Assembly: GCF_013170825.1 (NCBI RefSeq) | Contig: NZ_CP033365.1 | Coordinates: 4,476,001-4,540,000, forward strand | Source: Mesorhizobium sp. NZP2298 | GTDB taxonomy: Bacteria > Pseudomonadota > Alphaproteobacteria > Rhizobiales > Rhizobiaceae | Direction: 5' to 3' | Length of the DNA: 64,000 bases | Shown: positions 35,400 through 45,914 of the stretch, in pieces | How positions within the stretch are numbered: the first letter of the stretch is position 1 | How the letters are laid out: every line of letters begins with the position of its first letter | Translations under genes and position numbers: made by a program | Notes under the pieces: generated by a model | Databases searched by the model: none | Told to the model about the DNA's origin: nothing | Seen by the model: the letters and a program-made list of their open reading frames with translations, nothing else

Positions 35400-36827
35400 T
35401 CAAAGCGCCGGACGCGTCTGCGCGTTTCCATACCATTGGCCCTGAGCCGTCTCATAGGCCAGCCCTGCCCGGAAGACATCAGCGTCGCTATAGGTGCGGC
35501 CGACGATCTGCATGCCAGTCGGCACGCCATTGGCGGCGCGGCCCGATGGTATGGTCAGAACCGGGCAGCGGCTCAGCATGTTGAACGGCGTCGTCATCAC
35601 CCATCCCAGCGAGGGGTTCACCTCTTTGCCGTTGATCTCGACCTTGTCCCTGGTCTGGTCGAACTCCGCCGGCACCGCGGGAAGCGCGTTCGTCGGGCAG
35701 ATCAGCACGTCGTAGGTCTCGAGCAACGGGCCGAGCGTCTGATACATCCTGGCCGCCACGTCCAGCGTCGCGACAAAGTCCGTGGCCTTGGATTTCTGCC
35801 CGTCCTCGGCGAACTGCCTGGCATAGCTGGTCATGTCGCCGGCGTGCTCGGCAAGCAGTTGCGACAGCGACGCGCCGAACAGGTGCTCGAGATAGGCCAT
35901 TCCGGCCTTGAGCACTTCATCGCCCCAGCCAAGGTCGACCTCCTCGACCGTGGCGCCCAGCGAGCGGAACACATCGCAGGCGGCAAGCGTGTTCTTCCGC
36001 ACGTCGGGATGGACTTCAAAGGAACCGAGATCCATCGAAAAAGCGATCTTCCAGCCCTTGATCGGCTTGTAGTCGATCGGCAGGCGCAGTTTGGGACGCA
36101 GCGTGGCGATGTCGAGGGGGCTCGGTCCGGCCATGACATTCTGCAGCAGGATCGCATCCCCGACGTTTCGCGCCAGCGGCCCGGTGTGGCAATAGAAATC
36201 GAGGTTGAAGGGCGGCTCGTCCGGATTGCGGCCGTAAGGCGGTTTGAAGCCGACAAGACCGCAGGCCGAGGCGGGAATGCGGATGGACCCCGCGATGTCA
36301 GAGCCGGTGGCGATCGACGATGTGCCGGAAGCGAGCGTTGCCGCCGAACCGCCTGACGAGCCGCCTGGCGTGAAGTCGCGATTCCATGGATTGCGGGTGA
36401 CACCCCACCGCTTCGACCAAGTATAGCCGGCGCAGCTGAATTCAGGCGTCGCGGTGCGGGCATGGACGATGCCGCCAGCCTTCATGATGCGTTCGTTCAT
36501 GGTCGAGGTGTGGCCACCAATGGCATCCTTCGACAACAGCGAGCCGTGCGAGGTCGGCTTGCCCTTGATGTAGCTCTCGTCCTTGATACCGATCGGCAGG
36601 CCTTCGAGCGCGCCGGTCCTGGCGCCCTTTGCATATTTCGCCTCGGCCTTGGCGGCCAGCCCCATCGCTTCCTCGAAATGCGTGAAGGTGTGGCAGTTGA
36701 TCGCTGATCTGGTGGCTTCGGCACGGCTGATGGTGGCCCGCATCAATTCGACGGGCGACAGTTTCTTCGCCTTGAACAGCCGCAGCGCCTCATTGGCCGG
36801 CATGTAGCAAAGGTCGAGATCGGACAT
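35400..36827 (-). CDS. Amidase-signature family hydrolase
   Basis: This 475-residue enzyme has the amidase-signature Ser-cisSer-Lys triad: Lys in GLPIGIKDESY near residue 79, the cis-Ser in FTPGGSSGGSAATLASG near residue 150, and the nucleophile in GSDIAGSIRIPAS near residue 178. Such enzymes cleave amides to acid plus ammonia or an amine in the cytosol. GGGAG precedes ATG 36827. It follows the second binding protein after a hairpin-bearing gap of 95 bases and probably acts on the compound that protein captures. GatA is unlikely because no gatB or gatC is adjacent. Confidence 0.9.
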   Translation of the reverse strand: MSDLDLCYMPANEALRLFKAKKLSPVELMRATISRAEATRSAINCHTFTHFEEAMGLAAKAEAKYAKGARTGALEGLPIGIKDESYIKGKPTSHGSLLSKDAIGGHTSTMNERIMKAGGIVHARTATPEFSCAGYTWSKRWGVTRNPWNRDFTPGGSSGGSAATLASGTSSIATGSDIAGSIRIPASACGLVGFKPPYGRNPDEPPFNLDFYCHTGPLARNVGDAILLQNVMAGPSPLDIATLRPKLRLPIDYKPIKGWKIAFSMDLGSFEVHPDVRKNTLAACDVFRSLGATVEEVDLGWGDEVLKAGMAYLEHLFGASLSQLLAEHAGDMTSYARQFAEDGQKSKATDFVATLDVAARMYQTLGPLLETYDVLICPTNALPAVPAEFDQTRDKVEINGKEVNPSLGWVMTTPFNMLSRCPVLTIPSGRAANGVPTGMQIVGRTYSDADVFRAGLAYETAQGQWYGNAQTRPAL

Positions 36828-36874
36828 TGGAAGTCTCCCGCGATCGTGAGATCGCACTTGGCATGAAGGGGTTG

Positions 36875-36897
36875 CCGGACCGCGCATCGCGGTCCGG
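36875..36897 (-). other. Perfect 10-bp hairpin between the second binding-protein gene and the amidase gene
   Basis: Positions 36875-36884 and 36888-36897 are exact reverse complements with a three-base loop, 25 bases after the binding-protein stop. There is no T run. Such hairpins often protect the 3' end of a binding-protein mRNA and allow some read-through. Confidence 0.7.
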
Positions 36898-36922
36898 TGG
36901 CTGTTCGTTGGTGTTGGCGGCG

Positions 36923-37957
36923 CTATTTCTGGAGGTCGGTCCAGATCTTCGTGTAGAGCGCCTGCACATCCGGTGGACAGGCCGGCATGAACTGGCCCTT
37001 GGCGGCGAATTCAGCCGGAATTGCCACTTCAGGCGCCGTCTTCATGTCATCCGGCATGAAAGCCTCGGAATCCTTGATGCCGTTGGCATAGCGGGCGAAA
37101 GCCGAAATCATCGCCGCATTCTTCGGGTCCATGATGAAGTTCTGGAAGAGCTTGGCGTTCTCGACATTCTTGGCGTCCTTGAGGACGGCAACATTGTCCA
37201 TCCAGATCGGGAAACCTTCCTTGGGATAGCCGTATACGATCTTGGCATTCTCGAGCCGCTCGCGCAGCGATATGCCGTTCCAGTTGACGCCGGCGGCAAT
37301 GTCGCCCCTGCCCAGGCCATCGACAGCCGCATAGTCCAGCGAAAGCCACTTCGCCTTTGCCTCGACCAGCTTGTCATGCACCTTCTTCAGCACCTGCATG
37401 TCGTCGGTGCAGTATTTGCCGCCTTCGTAGGCGATGGCGAGGAACATGATGTCACCCATTTCGGGCACGACATTGATCTTGCCGACGAGCTCAGGCGGCG
37501 GGTCGAGGAAGATCGCTGACGTGTTCGGGTCGCCAGCATAGACCGACTTGTTCACCGAAATGCCTGTCGTGCCCCACTGCCATGGGACTGTGTATTTGCG
37601 GCCCGGATCGAAGGGAACATCGACCCATCGCGGATCGACATTCTTGAAGTTCTCCATCTTGTTCGGATCGGTCTCCAAGAGCAGACCTTCGCTGATCCAG
37701 ATCGGCACGACACTGGCTGACGGCACCACGATGTCATAGCCGGACGCGCCCTGGCGGACCTTGGCCAAGGCGGTGTCGTTGGAATCGTAGTCCGTTACGG
37801 TGACCTTGATCTTGTAGGTCTCCTCGAATTTCTTGATAAGGTCCGGGCTGGTGTAGTTGCCCCAGTTGTAGATGTTGAGTTCGCCATCGGCGCGGGCCGC
37901 GCCTGTCACGGCAAGCAGCGACAGCCCAAGGGCCGCCGCGGTCAGTTTCCAGTTCAT
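36923..37957 (-). CDS. Second ABC substrate-binding protein, spermidine/putrescine type
   Basis: This 344-residue periplasmic protein starts [19 protein letters not shown] with a clear signal peptide (cleavage near ARA-DG). The mature N-terminus [19 protein letters not shown] is typical of PotD/PotF proteins, as is [17 protein letters not shown] near residue 115. ATG 37957 has GGGAG upstream; a longer frame adds 45 residues of no signal-peptide character. No permease or ATPase accompanies it, so it may feed the importer at 31142-33854 or another one elsewhere. The other binding protein is only distantly similar. Confidence 0.9.
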   Translation of the reverse strand: MNWKLTAAALGLSLLAVTGAARADGELNIYNWGNYTSPDLIKKFEETYKIKVTVTDYDSNDTALAKVRQGASGYDIVVPSASVVPIWISEGLLLETDPNKMENFKNVDPRWVDVPFDPGRKYTVPWQWGTTGISVNKSVYAGDPNTSAIFLDPPPELVGKINVVPEMGDIMFLAIAYEGGKYCTDDMQVLKKVHDKLVEAKAKWLSLDYAAVDGLGRGDIAAGVNWNGISLRERLENAKIVYGYPKEGFPIWMDNVAVLKDAKNVENAKLFQNFIMDPKNAAMISAFARYANGIKDSEAFMPDDMKTAPEVAIPAEFAAKGQFMPACPPDVQALYTKIWTDLQK

Positions 37958-38092
37958 GCTAGTGCTCCCATTGTTGGGACCGGCCGCGTCGCCGCCTCGG
38001 TCCGTCTCCTGCTGATGAACAAACCTGACGATGCCTTTCGGCCCAGGGCGAGCCGACTGGCTGTCAAAATTCCCCTCTTCGCGGCCATTCAC

Positions 38093-38243
38093 TGCGGATG
38101 CCAGCTGGCCAACTTGGTCGTTCGCCAGAAGCTAGATTATAACTAACTATACAGTCAATATCTATTCACCGGCATTGGCGCGCCGCTGTCGGTCCCCCGG
38201 CACGGCCTACACAGTGAGCAGCAGACGAAGGCCGCGCGGGACT
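38093..38243. promoter_or_regulatory. A/T-rich upstream region of the second binding-protein gene
   Basis: Around 38128-38165 the base composition becomes strongly A/T, with TTGACT on the minus strand at 38149-38154 and TATAAT 11 bases on, too close for a standard promoter pair; TATA-bounded near-symmetry suggests a regulator site. No gene is seen in the 286 bases between the binding-protein gene and the glycosyltransferase gene stop. Confidence 0.35.
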
Positions 38244-39170
38244 TCAGCCATCCCTGCTGGCGGGAAGCGAAATCCGATAGTCCGGACCGCGATTCCTTGG
38301 CTTGCGCCACGGCCTCAAACGATCCTTCAATCTCGTTCGGACAACCGGCTTCTCGTAAAGCGGAGCCGGCAGGCCGGCGAGCGCATAATAGTCGTCAAGG
38401 ATGCTGGTCTGCAGGAGACGCTGCTCCTGGGTGAAGAAGCTGAAATGCGCGGCGACCAGATCGCCGAAAACCTTTCCCGGCCGATCGAGCTTCGTCGGCA
38501 AGGTCACTGACAGCCATTCCTCCTCGTCATTTCCCGGCGGGAAGAAAAGCTCGCCGATCTCCAGGACATCCGACCCGAAAAAGCCGATCGCGTTGATCGA
38601 GAAGCGCCCTAGCCTGACTTCCCGGTCGGGCACACGGAAATCACCCAGCCGGTTCGTCCGGACAGCCTCGATGAACACCGGATGAAGCGCCTCTGGAAAG
38701 CTTGCATGAGCCCAGGAATAGGGACACATCGCCTGGCAGGTGAGCGGTCCTTCGATCAGAACCCTGGAAAGATTCTTGATCAAGCTGTTGCAGACCGCGT
38801 TGTTGATGATGAGCGGCGCATACCAGAGGGCCGCTCCCTTTTCCGCCAAGGCCCGTGCCTTGAATCTGGGAAGGAAGCCCTCCTCCAGAAAGACCACATC
38901 ATCGTCGAGGCGCAGATAGAGTGCGTCGGCGTCGTCACAGAAGCGAAAGAATCTGCCGATGACATCGATGCTGCCGTCGGCGCTCGGAAGCGTCTTTATC
39001 TTGCAGCGCGGATCGCTGGCCGCCAATCGCTGGAGATAGGCCCGATCGGCTTCGTTGCGGCAATTGTCCCACAGATGCCATTCGTGCACCTCAGGACTTT
39101 TCAGAACATGGTGGCTGAGCAGGCGCAGGTACTTCTCGCGGCCTGCCGGGGTCACAACAATCAGCTTCAT
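38244..39170 (-). CDS. Putative glycosyltransferase, 308 residues
   Basis: The protein starts MKLIVVTPAGREKYLRLLSH at ATG 39170, preceded by AGGA; an in-frame start exists 63 codons upstream, but the added sequence has no support. The triplet Asp in LYLRLDDDVVFLEEG, near residue 100, resembles the metal and nucleotide-sugar site of GT-A transferases. The C-terminal quarter is basic (RTRLKDRLRPWRKPRNRG). No named family is recognised. It faces the DUF707 gene and lies beside glf, so a role in surface polysaccharide is likely. Confidence 0.6.
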   Translation of the reverse strand: MKLIVVTPAGREKYLRLLSHHVLKSPEVHEWHLWDNCRNEADRAYLQRLAASDPRCKIKTLPSADGSIDVIGRFFRFCDDADALYLRLDDDVVFLEEGFLPRFKARALAEKGAALWYAPLIINNAVCNSLIKNLSRVLIEGPLTCQAMCPYSWAHASFPEALHPVFIEAVRTNRLGDFRVPDREVRLGRFSINAIGFFGSDVLEIGELFFPPGNDEEEWLSVTLPTKLDRPGKVFGDLVAAHFSFFTQEQRLLQTSILDDYYALAGLPAPLYEKPVVRTRLKDRLRPWRKPRNRGPDYRISLPASRDG

Positions 39171-39403
39171 GAGGTCCTGCCAGCAATGGGCGCGTGTTTT
39201 GGTCGGCCAGCGGCCCATGACAAGCCTAAGCAAGTCCAGGAAAAGTGTGAAGCGGTTTTCGTCCGGCGAAGGGATAGAGCGGTTCGACGCTTCGCCGAGC
39301 CGAGAAGCACGGCGCAAGACGTCCCTCTGCATAACACCAGACGAAAAAATCCCTCCCATTCGTGGCTCTTCGCATTCATCCGGCTTTGGTGTAAGGGCTC
39401 GCC

Positions 39404-40324
39404 ATGACAGTATGGGACCAAGGCATAAATGCCGACAGCGGGGCCATGACGAACGCTGCCTGCCGCAATCTCGTCGTCGTCAGGGCCGATGACAACTCTC
39501 TCCATCGCGGATGGGGGGCGGACGATCCCCGATGTGAATTCGATTTGATCGTCAGCTACTACGGCAGCGATCCGTCAGCTTTCCGTCTGCCCTGTGAAAA
39601 CCGTGTCGATTACAAGGGCGGAAAATGGGACGGCATACACGCTCTGTTCTCAGAGCGGCCCGAACTGCTAGATCACTACCGATATATCTGGTTCCCGGAC
39701 GACGATATCGAGGCCGACCGGGCGACCATCGAAGCTTTGTTCGTCGTTATGCGCCGGTTCGACCTGCACGTCGGCCAGCCGGCACTGACGCTGGATAGCT
39801 ACTACACCCACCTGCCGTTTCTTCGCTGCAAGAGTTTCGAATTTCGCCTGGTCGACAAGATCGAGGTCATGGCTCCCTGCATAAGGACCGACATCGTGGC
39901 CAAGATGCTACCGCTTTTCGAACACTCCATGGGCGGTTTCGGTCTCGACTCCTTGTGGACCCGGCTTGCCGTACGAAACCTTGGAAGATCAGCCGTATTC
40001 GACGCCCTGCCTGTCCGCCACACGCGGCCAGTGGGAGTTCACTTGGCTACCACGATGCTCGGGTCCGGCCACACGGCGGAGTCGGAACTCCGCCAACTGG
40101 GGTTGCGATATGGATTTGGCGAGTTCTTTCCCCTGTCTTACGAGGCCGTTGACCTCAAAGGCAGGCGTTGGCGATCGCGGCCGATTATCGGCTTGCGCAT
40201 GGTGGCTGACTATGTTCTGGGCCGAAGTGCCTTTCGTCAGGTGCACAAGTGGAAAAGGCGACTTTGGCACCTGCTGCGCAGGCAGTATTCCAAGCCGGTC
40301 GAACTGTCTCAGATCAAACTCTAG
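39404..40324 (+). CDS. DUF707-family putative glycosyltransferase
   Basis: This 306-residue protein matches the DUF707 pattern: NLVVVRADDNSLH near residue 22, FDLIVSYYGSD near residue 46, DYKGGKWDGI near residue 68, and the acidic motif IWFPDDDIEADR near residue 100. GT-A-like folds are inferred for the family. The start at 39404 follows AAGGG; a second start 14 codons on is possible. It lies 22 bases upstream of glf, strongly suggesting joint transcription and use of UDP-galactofuranose or a related donor. Confidence 0.75.
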   Translation: MTVWDQGINADSGAMTNAACRNLVVVRADDNSLHRGWGADDPRCEFDLIVSYYGSDPSAFRLPCENRVDYKGGKWDGIHALFSERPELLDHYRYIWFPDDDIEADRATIEALFVVMRRFDLHVGQPALTLDSYYTHLPFLRCKSFEFRLVDKIEVMAPCIRTDIVAKMLPLFEHSMGGFGLDSLWTRLAVRNLGRSAVFDALPVRHTRPVGVHLATTMLGSGHTAESELRQLGLRYGFGEFFPLSYEAVDLKGRRWRSRPIIGLRMVADYVLGRSAFRQVHKWKRRLWHLLRRQYSKPVELSQIKL

Positions 40325-40346
40325 CCATAAGTCGGCAGATCCGCGA

Positions 40347-41531
40347 ATGGACAAGAACCTGCTCAGCGAAGCCGACATTCTCATTGTCGGCGCGGGCTTT
40401 TATGGCGCGACGCTCGCCGAGCGCATCGCCACGCAACTCGGCCGGCGCGTGCTGGTGATCGACCGGCGCCGGCACATCGGCGGCAATGCCTACACCGAAC
40501 AGGATCCCGCCACCGGTGTCGAAATCCACCGCTACGGGCCGCATCTGTTCCACACCTCCAACGAAGAGGTCTGGAACTACCTGCGCGCCTTCACCGGCTT
40601 CACGGCCTATCGCCACCGTGCGTTTTCGACCTATCGCGACAAGGTCTATCCGCTGCCGATCAACCTTGCCACGATCTGCCAGTTCTTCGGCAAGCGGCTG
40701 AGCCCGGACGAGGCGCGCGGCATGATCACCGGACAGGCGGCGGAGCTTGGCGATCGCCCGCCGGCCAATCTCGAGGAGAAGGCGATCTCCCTCGTCGGCC
40801 GTCCGCTCTACGAGGCTTTCATCAAGGGCTACACCGCCAAGCAATGGCAGACGGATCCGCGCGAACTGCCGGCGCAGATCATCGCCCGCCTGCCGGTCCG
40901 CTACACGTTCGAGGATGGCTACTTCAACGACCGTTTCCAGGGCCAACCGGTGGACGGCTATACGGCGATCTTCGAAAAAATGCTCGCGCACGAGCTCATC
41001 GAAACACGGCTTGGCGTCGATTTTTTCGATATCAAACCCTTGCTGCCGAAAGACTTGCCGGTCGTCTACACTGGTCCGATCGACCGTTATTTCGACTACT
41101 CCGAGGGCGAGCTCGGCTGGCGGACCATCGACATCGATCTGGAGGTCATGGACACGCCGGATCATCAGGGCACGGCGATTATGAATTATGCCGACGAAGC
41201 CGTGCCCTACACCCGCGTGGTCGAATTCCGGCATTTCAATCCGGAACGTCAGCACAAGAGCGACAAGACACTCATCGGCCGCGAGTATTCCCGTTTTGCC
41301 GGCCGCGCCGACGAGCCCTACTATCCGATCGACACACGGCGGGATCAGGCGGTTTACCGTCGCTATCTCGAACGGGCGGCTGCCGAGAAAAACCTGCATC
41401 TTGGCGGACGATTGGGCACCTACCGGTATCTCGACATGCACCAGGCGATCGGCGCGGCCTTGAAGGCCTTCGAAACCGTGCTTGAACCCTACTTTACCGG
41501 CAAGCTCGATTCAGTCTCACGGTCGCTGTGA
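40347..41531 (+). CDS. glf: UDP-galactopyranose mutase
   Basis: This 394-residue flavoprotein interconverts UDP-galactopyranose and UDP-galactofuranose. The FAD-binding motif ILIVGAGFYGATLAE lies at the N-terminus and RRHIGGNAYTEQD soon after; the substrate-binding RYGPHLFHTSNEEVW near residue 65 and GYTAKQWQTDP near residue 160 are intact. The C-terminal dinucleotide region GRLGTYRYLDMHQAI is also conserved. Length is normal. It follows the DUF707 gene, so galactofuranose in a surface glycan is a plausible product of this block. Confidence 0.95.
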   Translation: MDKNLLSEADILIVGAGFYGATLAERIATQLGRRVLVIDRRRHIGGNAYTEQDPATGVEIHRYGPHLFHTSNEEVWNYLRAFTGFTAYRHRAFSTYRDKVYPLPINLATICQFFGKRLSPDEARGMITGQAAELGDRPPANLEEKAISLVGRPLYEAFIKGYTAKQWQTDPRELPAQIIARLPVRYTFEDGYFNDRFQGQPVDGYTAIFEKMLAHELIETRLGVDFFDIKPLLPKDLPVVYTGPIDRYFDYSEGELGWRTIDIDLEVMDTPDHQGTAIMNYADEAVPYTRVVEFRHFNPERQHKSDKTLIGREYSRFAGRADEPYYPIDTRRDQAVYRRYLERAAAEKNLHLGGRLGTYRYLDMHQAIGAALKAFETVLEPYFTGKLDSVSRSL

Positions 41532-41539
41532 AGGGTCGG

Positions 41540-41563
41540 GCCTGAATCCGTAAAAAATCAGGC
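41540..41563. other. Hairpin between converging glf and epimerase genes
   Basis: GCCTGA (41540-41545) pairs with TCAGGC (41558-41563), and an A6 run lies in the loop. It sits in the 34-base gap of two converging genes and may help end both transcripts, though it lacks a classic T tail. Confidence 0.4.
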
Positions 41564-41565
41564 GC

Positions 41566-42537
41566 TCAGGCTGACGCCACCGATCTGCCGTCAGTCGCAA
41601 TCTGTCGGCGGAACCACTCGAAGGTGCGCCGGATCCCTTCCTGGTAGCTGGTCTTTGCCTCCCATCCGGGAAGAACCTGTCTTGCCAGGGTCAAGTCCGG
41701 GCACCGGTTGGTCGGATCCTGTGGGACAGGCGCATGGTGTTCGATGCGGCTGCCCGGAACGAGCGAACTGACGAATTTCGCTGTCTCGAGAACCGAGACC
41801 TCGCGATTGTTGCCGATGTTCAAGGGGCCTCGGTGCGAGATGCTGTCACGCCAAAAGAATCGCTCTAAGCCATCGACGATATCGTCGACGTAGCCCCAGC
41901 TGCGCGATTGGGAGCCGTCGCCATAGACGGTCAGGAGTCCCGTGGTCAGGGCCTGGCTGACAAAATTCGAAACGGCGCGGCCGTCATCGATGCGCGTTCG
42001 CGGCCCATAGGTGTTGAACAGCCTGACGACGCGGACATCGAGCCCGCTGACGCGTTGCTGTTCAAACAGCAGCGCCTCGGTGCAGCGCTTGCTCTCGTCA
42101 TAGGAGGCCCGTGGCCCGGTGCAATCCACGGATCCTCGATAGGTCTCCGGCTGCGGCGAGACCATGGGATCGCCATAGACTTCCGAAGTCGAGGTGAAGC
42201 AGAAGCGACCGCCGGGCTTGAGCAGCGACAGAAGATTGAGCGCGCCGCCTAAGTTGGCCCTGATCGTGCGCGCCGGCTCGCGCATGTACCAGACGGGCGA
42301 AGCCGGTGACGCCAGATGGATGATCTCGTCAAAATGCCGGCTGGCCGTGAAACTTTCGGCATCGGCAATCCGCAGGCTGAACCGCGGGTCCGAGACATGG
42401 GCAATGTTGTCTTGCAATCCGGTCCACAGATTGTCGACGACAACAAGCGTTTCCAGATCATCGCGCCGCAACAGGCGATCGACAAGATGGGAACCAATGA
42501 AGCCGCAGCCACCAGAAACCAACACGCTGCGTGGCAT
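41566..42537 (-). CDS. NAD-dependent nucleotide-sugar epimerase/decarboxylase (extended SDR)
   Basis: This 323-residue protein starts MPRSVLVSGGCGFIGSHLVD with the extended-SDR NAD motif; STSEVYGDP, YDESKR (catalytic Tyr-x-x-x-Lys) near residue 150, and SWGYVDDIVDGL follow. The pattern is closest to UDP-glucuronate decarboxylase/dTDP-glucose dehydratase relatives (UXS-like NTYGPRTRIDDGR). GGGGGAG precedes ATG 42537. It converges with glf, so it is part of the surface-sugar block. The exact nucleotide sugar is uncertain. Confidence 0.85.
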   Translation of the reverse strand: MPRSVLVSGGCGFIGSHLVDRLLRRDDLETLVVVDNLWTGLQDNIAHVSDPRFSLRIADAESFTASRHFDEIIHLASPASPVWYMREPARTIRANLGGALNLLSLLKPGGRFCFTSTSEVYGDPMVSPQPETYRGSVDCTGPRASYDESKRCTEALLFEQQRVSGLDVRVVRLFNTYGPRTRIDDGRAVSNFVSQALTTGLLTVYGDGSQSRSWGYVDDIVDGLERFFWRDSISHRGPLNIGNNREVSVLETAKFVSSLVPGSRIEHHAPVPQDPTNRCPDLTLARQVLPGWEAKTSYQEGIRRTFEWFRRQIATDGRSVASA

Positions 42538-43282
42538 GCGCTCTCCCCCAGAAACTCTTCGTTCAACGCCCGGGTAGGCCCGTTTCCCACAGACTATGGG
42601 AACCATGTCCTATCCAGATCCGAAGGACTTCTAGCAGTGCTTTCATCAATGCCGCAATTGCAACGATCAAACTTGTTCCGCACCAGCCGGTGGCCGGCTG
42701 TCCGAGGATGAAACCATCGCCGGACATATGGTGCGGACGGGTAAGTGTATTTTCGCCGGCTACAGTGCCTTTTGCGGGCAAGGCATTCCCGCGGCATCGC
42801 CGCAGCGCGACGCCGTGGGCTGTGGTCTGATGCTCAATTCTTCGGACTGGCGCACAAGCTCGGCGAAGATCAGCGCGAAGCTACCCAGCATGACAAAAAC
42901 GATGATCAGGCGTGTTACCGGCAATATGTCGGCCTCGTCCGGCTGGTGCGTGCACCCGAAGACCGGAATCATCCAGGGATCTTGCGCACAAACAAAAGTG
43001 CCACAGCGTCCTCTTGGTCTCCCGAAGGATACAGCGATGCTGCGGGCGCCCCACGCCACCCATGCCGGCTAACATGATCGATCGGGCTTTACGAGAGCTT
43101 AAGCCTCCTCTTAACCATCACATTCGCTCAAGCCATGACATGAAGCGCGACCTGCCGGTCCGGGCGATGCCGTGGCGGCATGGCCTTGCCGGCTGGCACG
43201 ACGGCTCCCTTTGCAGACCCGCCCGCACCATGCTACCCCGGCGCTGGCGCGGCCAGACCCAATCGGTCGCGATCGGGGAGCC
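42538..43282. other. Long stretch without a confident gene
   Basis: These 745 bases lie between the epimerase gene and nadK. The only coding candidate is a 70-codon frame on the minus strand (next entry). No tRNA, strong hairpin with T run, or insertion-sequence end is seen. The part near 43080-43282 should contain the nadK promoter. Confidence 0.5.
42760..42972 (-). CDS. Possible small membrane protein, 70 residues
   Basis: The frame from ATG 42972 begins MIPVFGCTHQPDEADILPVT and contains one hydrophobic helix (RLIIVFVMLGSFALIFAELV, residues 21-40), then a polar tail with paired cysteines. Third positions are G/C-rich, and codons such as CTG, ATC, GCC and GAG are preferred, as in true genes here. 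No clear ribosome binding site precedes the ATG, and no family is recognised, so the call is tentative. Confidence 0.4.
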   Translation of the reverse strand: MIPVFGCTHQPDEADILPVTRLIIVFVMLGSFALIFAELVRQSEELSIRPQPTASRCGDAAGMPCPQKAL

Positions 43283-44056
43283 ATGAGCACAGCCGCCAAC
43301 AGCATCGCCTTCGTCTCGTCCGACACAGCAGACGCCAAGGCGGCGCTGGAGAGCCTGTCGGCGCGCTATGGCCAATGTCCGGTCGGGGATGCCGGGGTTG
43401 TCGTGGCTCTGGGCGGCGACGGCTTCCTGCTGCAGACGCTGCGCGACACGATGGGGACGGGGAAGAAAGTCTACGGCATGAACCGTGGCACCATCGGATT
43501 CCTGATGAACGAGTATCGTTCCGGCGGCCTCACCGAACGCATCGCGGCCGCCGTCGCCGAGACGATCCGCCCGCTGGAGATGCAAGCCGTCACCTCGGAG
43601 GGTGAAACGGTTTCCGCACTGGCGATCAACGAGGTGGCGCTTTGGCGCCAGTCCTACCAGACGGCCAAGATTCGCATCACCATCGATGAGCAGATACGGC
43701 TCGAAGAGCTGAACTGCGATGGCGTGATGATCGCGACGCCGGCCGGATCGACCGCCTATAATCTTTCCGCGCACGGGCCGATCCTGCCGCTCGATGCCCC
43801 ACTGCTGGCGCTCACGCCGGTCAGCCCGTTTCGCCCGCGCCGCTGGCGTGGCGCATTGCTCTCCAACAAGGCGACCGTACGCTTCGACATTCTGGAGCCG
43901 GAAAAGCGGCCGGTGAACGCCGCCGCCGACCATACGGAGGTCAAGGCGGTGACCTCGGTAACGGTTCGCGAGTCGCCGACAGCAACGGCGACCTTGCTGT
44001 TCGATCCCAATCATTCCTGGAACGAGCGCATCCTGGCCGAACAGTTCCGTTACTGA
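43283..44056 (+). CDS. nadK: NAD kinase
   Basis: This 257-residue enzyme phosphorylates NAD to NADP. It has the GGDG motif ([14 protein letters not shown] near residue 40), the NE-containing [10 protein letters not shown] near residue 113, and the conserved [18 protein letters not shown] near residue 150. GGGGAG precedes ATG 43283. It is shorter than enterobacterial NadK at the N-terminus, as usual for alphaproteobacteria. Confidence 0.95.
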   Translation: MSTAANSIAFVSSDTADAKAALESLSARYGQCPVGDAGVVVALGGDGFLLQTLRDTMGTGKKVYGMNRGTIGFLMNEYRSGGLTERIAAAVAETIRPLEMQAVTSEGETVSALAINEVALWRQSYQTAKIRITIDEQIRLEELNCDGVMIATPAGSTAYNLSAHGPILPLDAPLLALTPVSPFRPRRWRGALLSNKATVRFDILEPEKRPVNAAADHTEVKAVTSVTVRESPTATATLLFDPNHSWNERILAEQFRY

Positions 44057-44138
44057 GCCGGCACACAGACAAGCGGCCCGATTAGGCATAGCGATTAAGG
44101 TTACAAGTTCACAATCACGCCAATCCCGCCCGTTTCTG

Positions 44139-44167
44139 TTGACAAATCGCGGACTTGCGCCTAATCG
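44139..44167 (+). promoter_or_regulatory. Sigma-70-type promoter of the DEAD-box helicase gene
   Basis: TTGACA (44139-44144), a perfect -35 box, is followed after exactly 17 bases by TAATCG (44162-44167). A transcript would begin near 44174, giving a 75-base leader to the TTG at 44249. Confidence 0.55.
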
Positions 44168-44180
44168 CAATGCCAATCTT

Positions 44181-44199
44181 GCAAGCGCGTGGCGCTTGC
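44181..44199 (+). other. 8-bp hairpin at the 5' end of the helicase mRNA
   Basis: GCAAGCGC (44181-44188) pairs perfectly with GCGCTTGC (44192-44199); the three-base loop is the GTG that could be read as an upstream start codon. It would lie about eight bases into the predicted transcript, a place where stem-loops hinder 5'-end decay. Confidence 0.6.
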
Positions 44200-44248
44200 C
44201 GCGACGAATAACGTTGCGCCTCCCCGAACCAGCCAAAGACAACAACAC

Positions 44249-45841
<1,593 letters not shown>

Positions 45842-45855
45842 CCACCGTCCGCTTT

Positions 45856-45887
45856 CGAAGGCAAGCCAGCGATCCGGCTTGCCTTCG
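45856..45887. terminator. 12-bp hairpin after the helicase gene
   Basis: 45856-45867 and 45876-45887 are exact reverse complements with an eight-base loop, 15 bases after the helicase stop and between converging genes. No T run follows, so termination efficiency is uncertain. Confidence 0.55.
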
Positions 45888-45914
45888 CAGTAAGATTCTG
45901 GCTGAGCTCGCCCG

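Noticed and set aside
35400..36827. The amidase as GatA of the tRNA amidotransferase
   Set aside because: gatB and gatC are absent nearby, and the neighbours are transport and regulatory genes.
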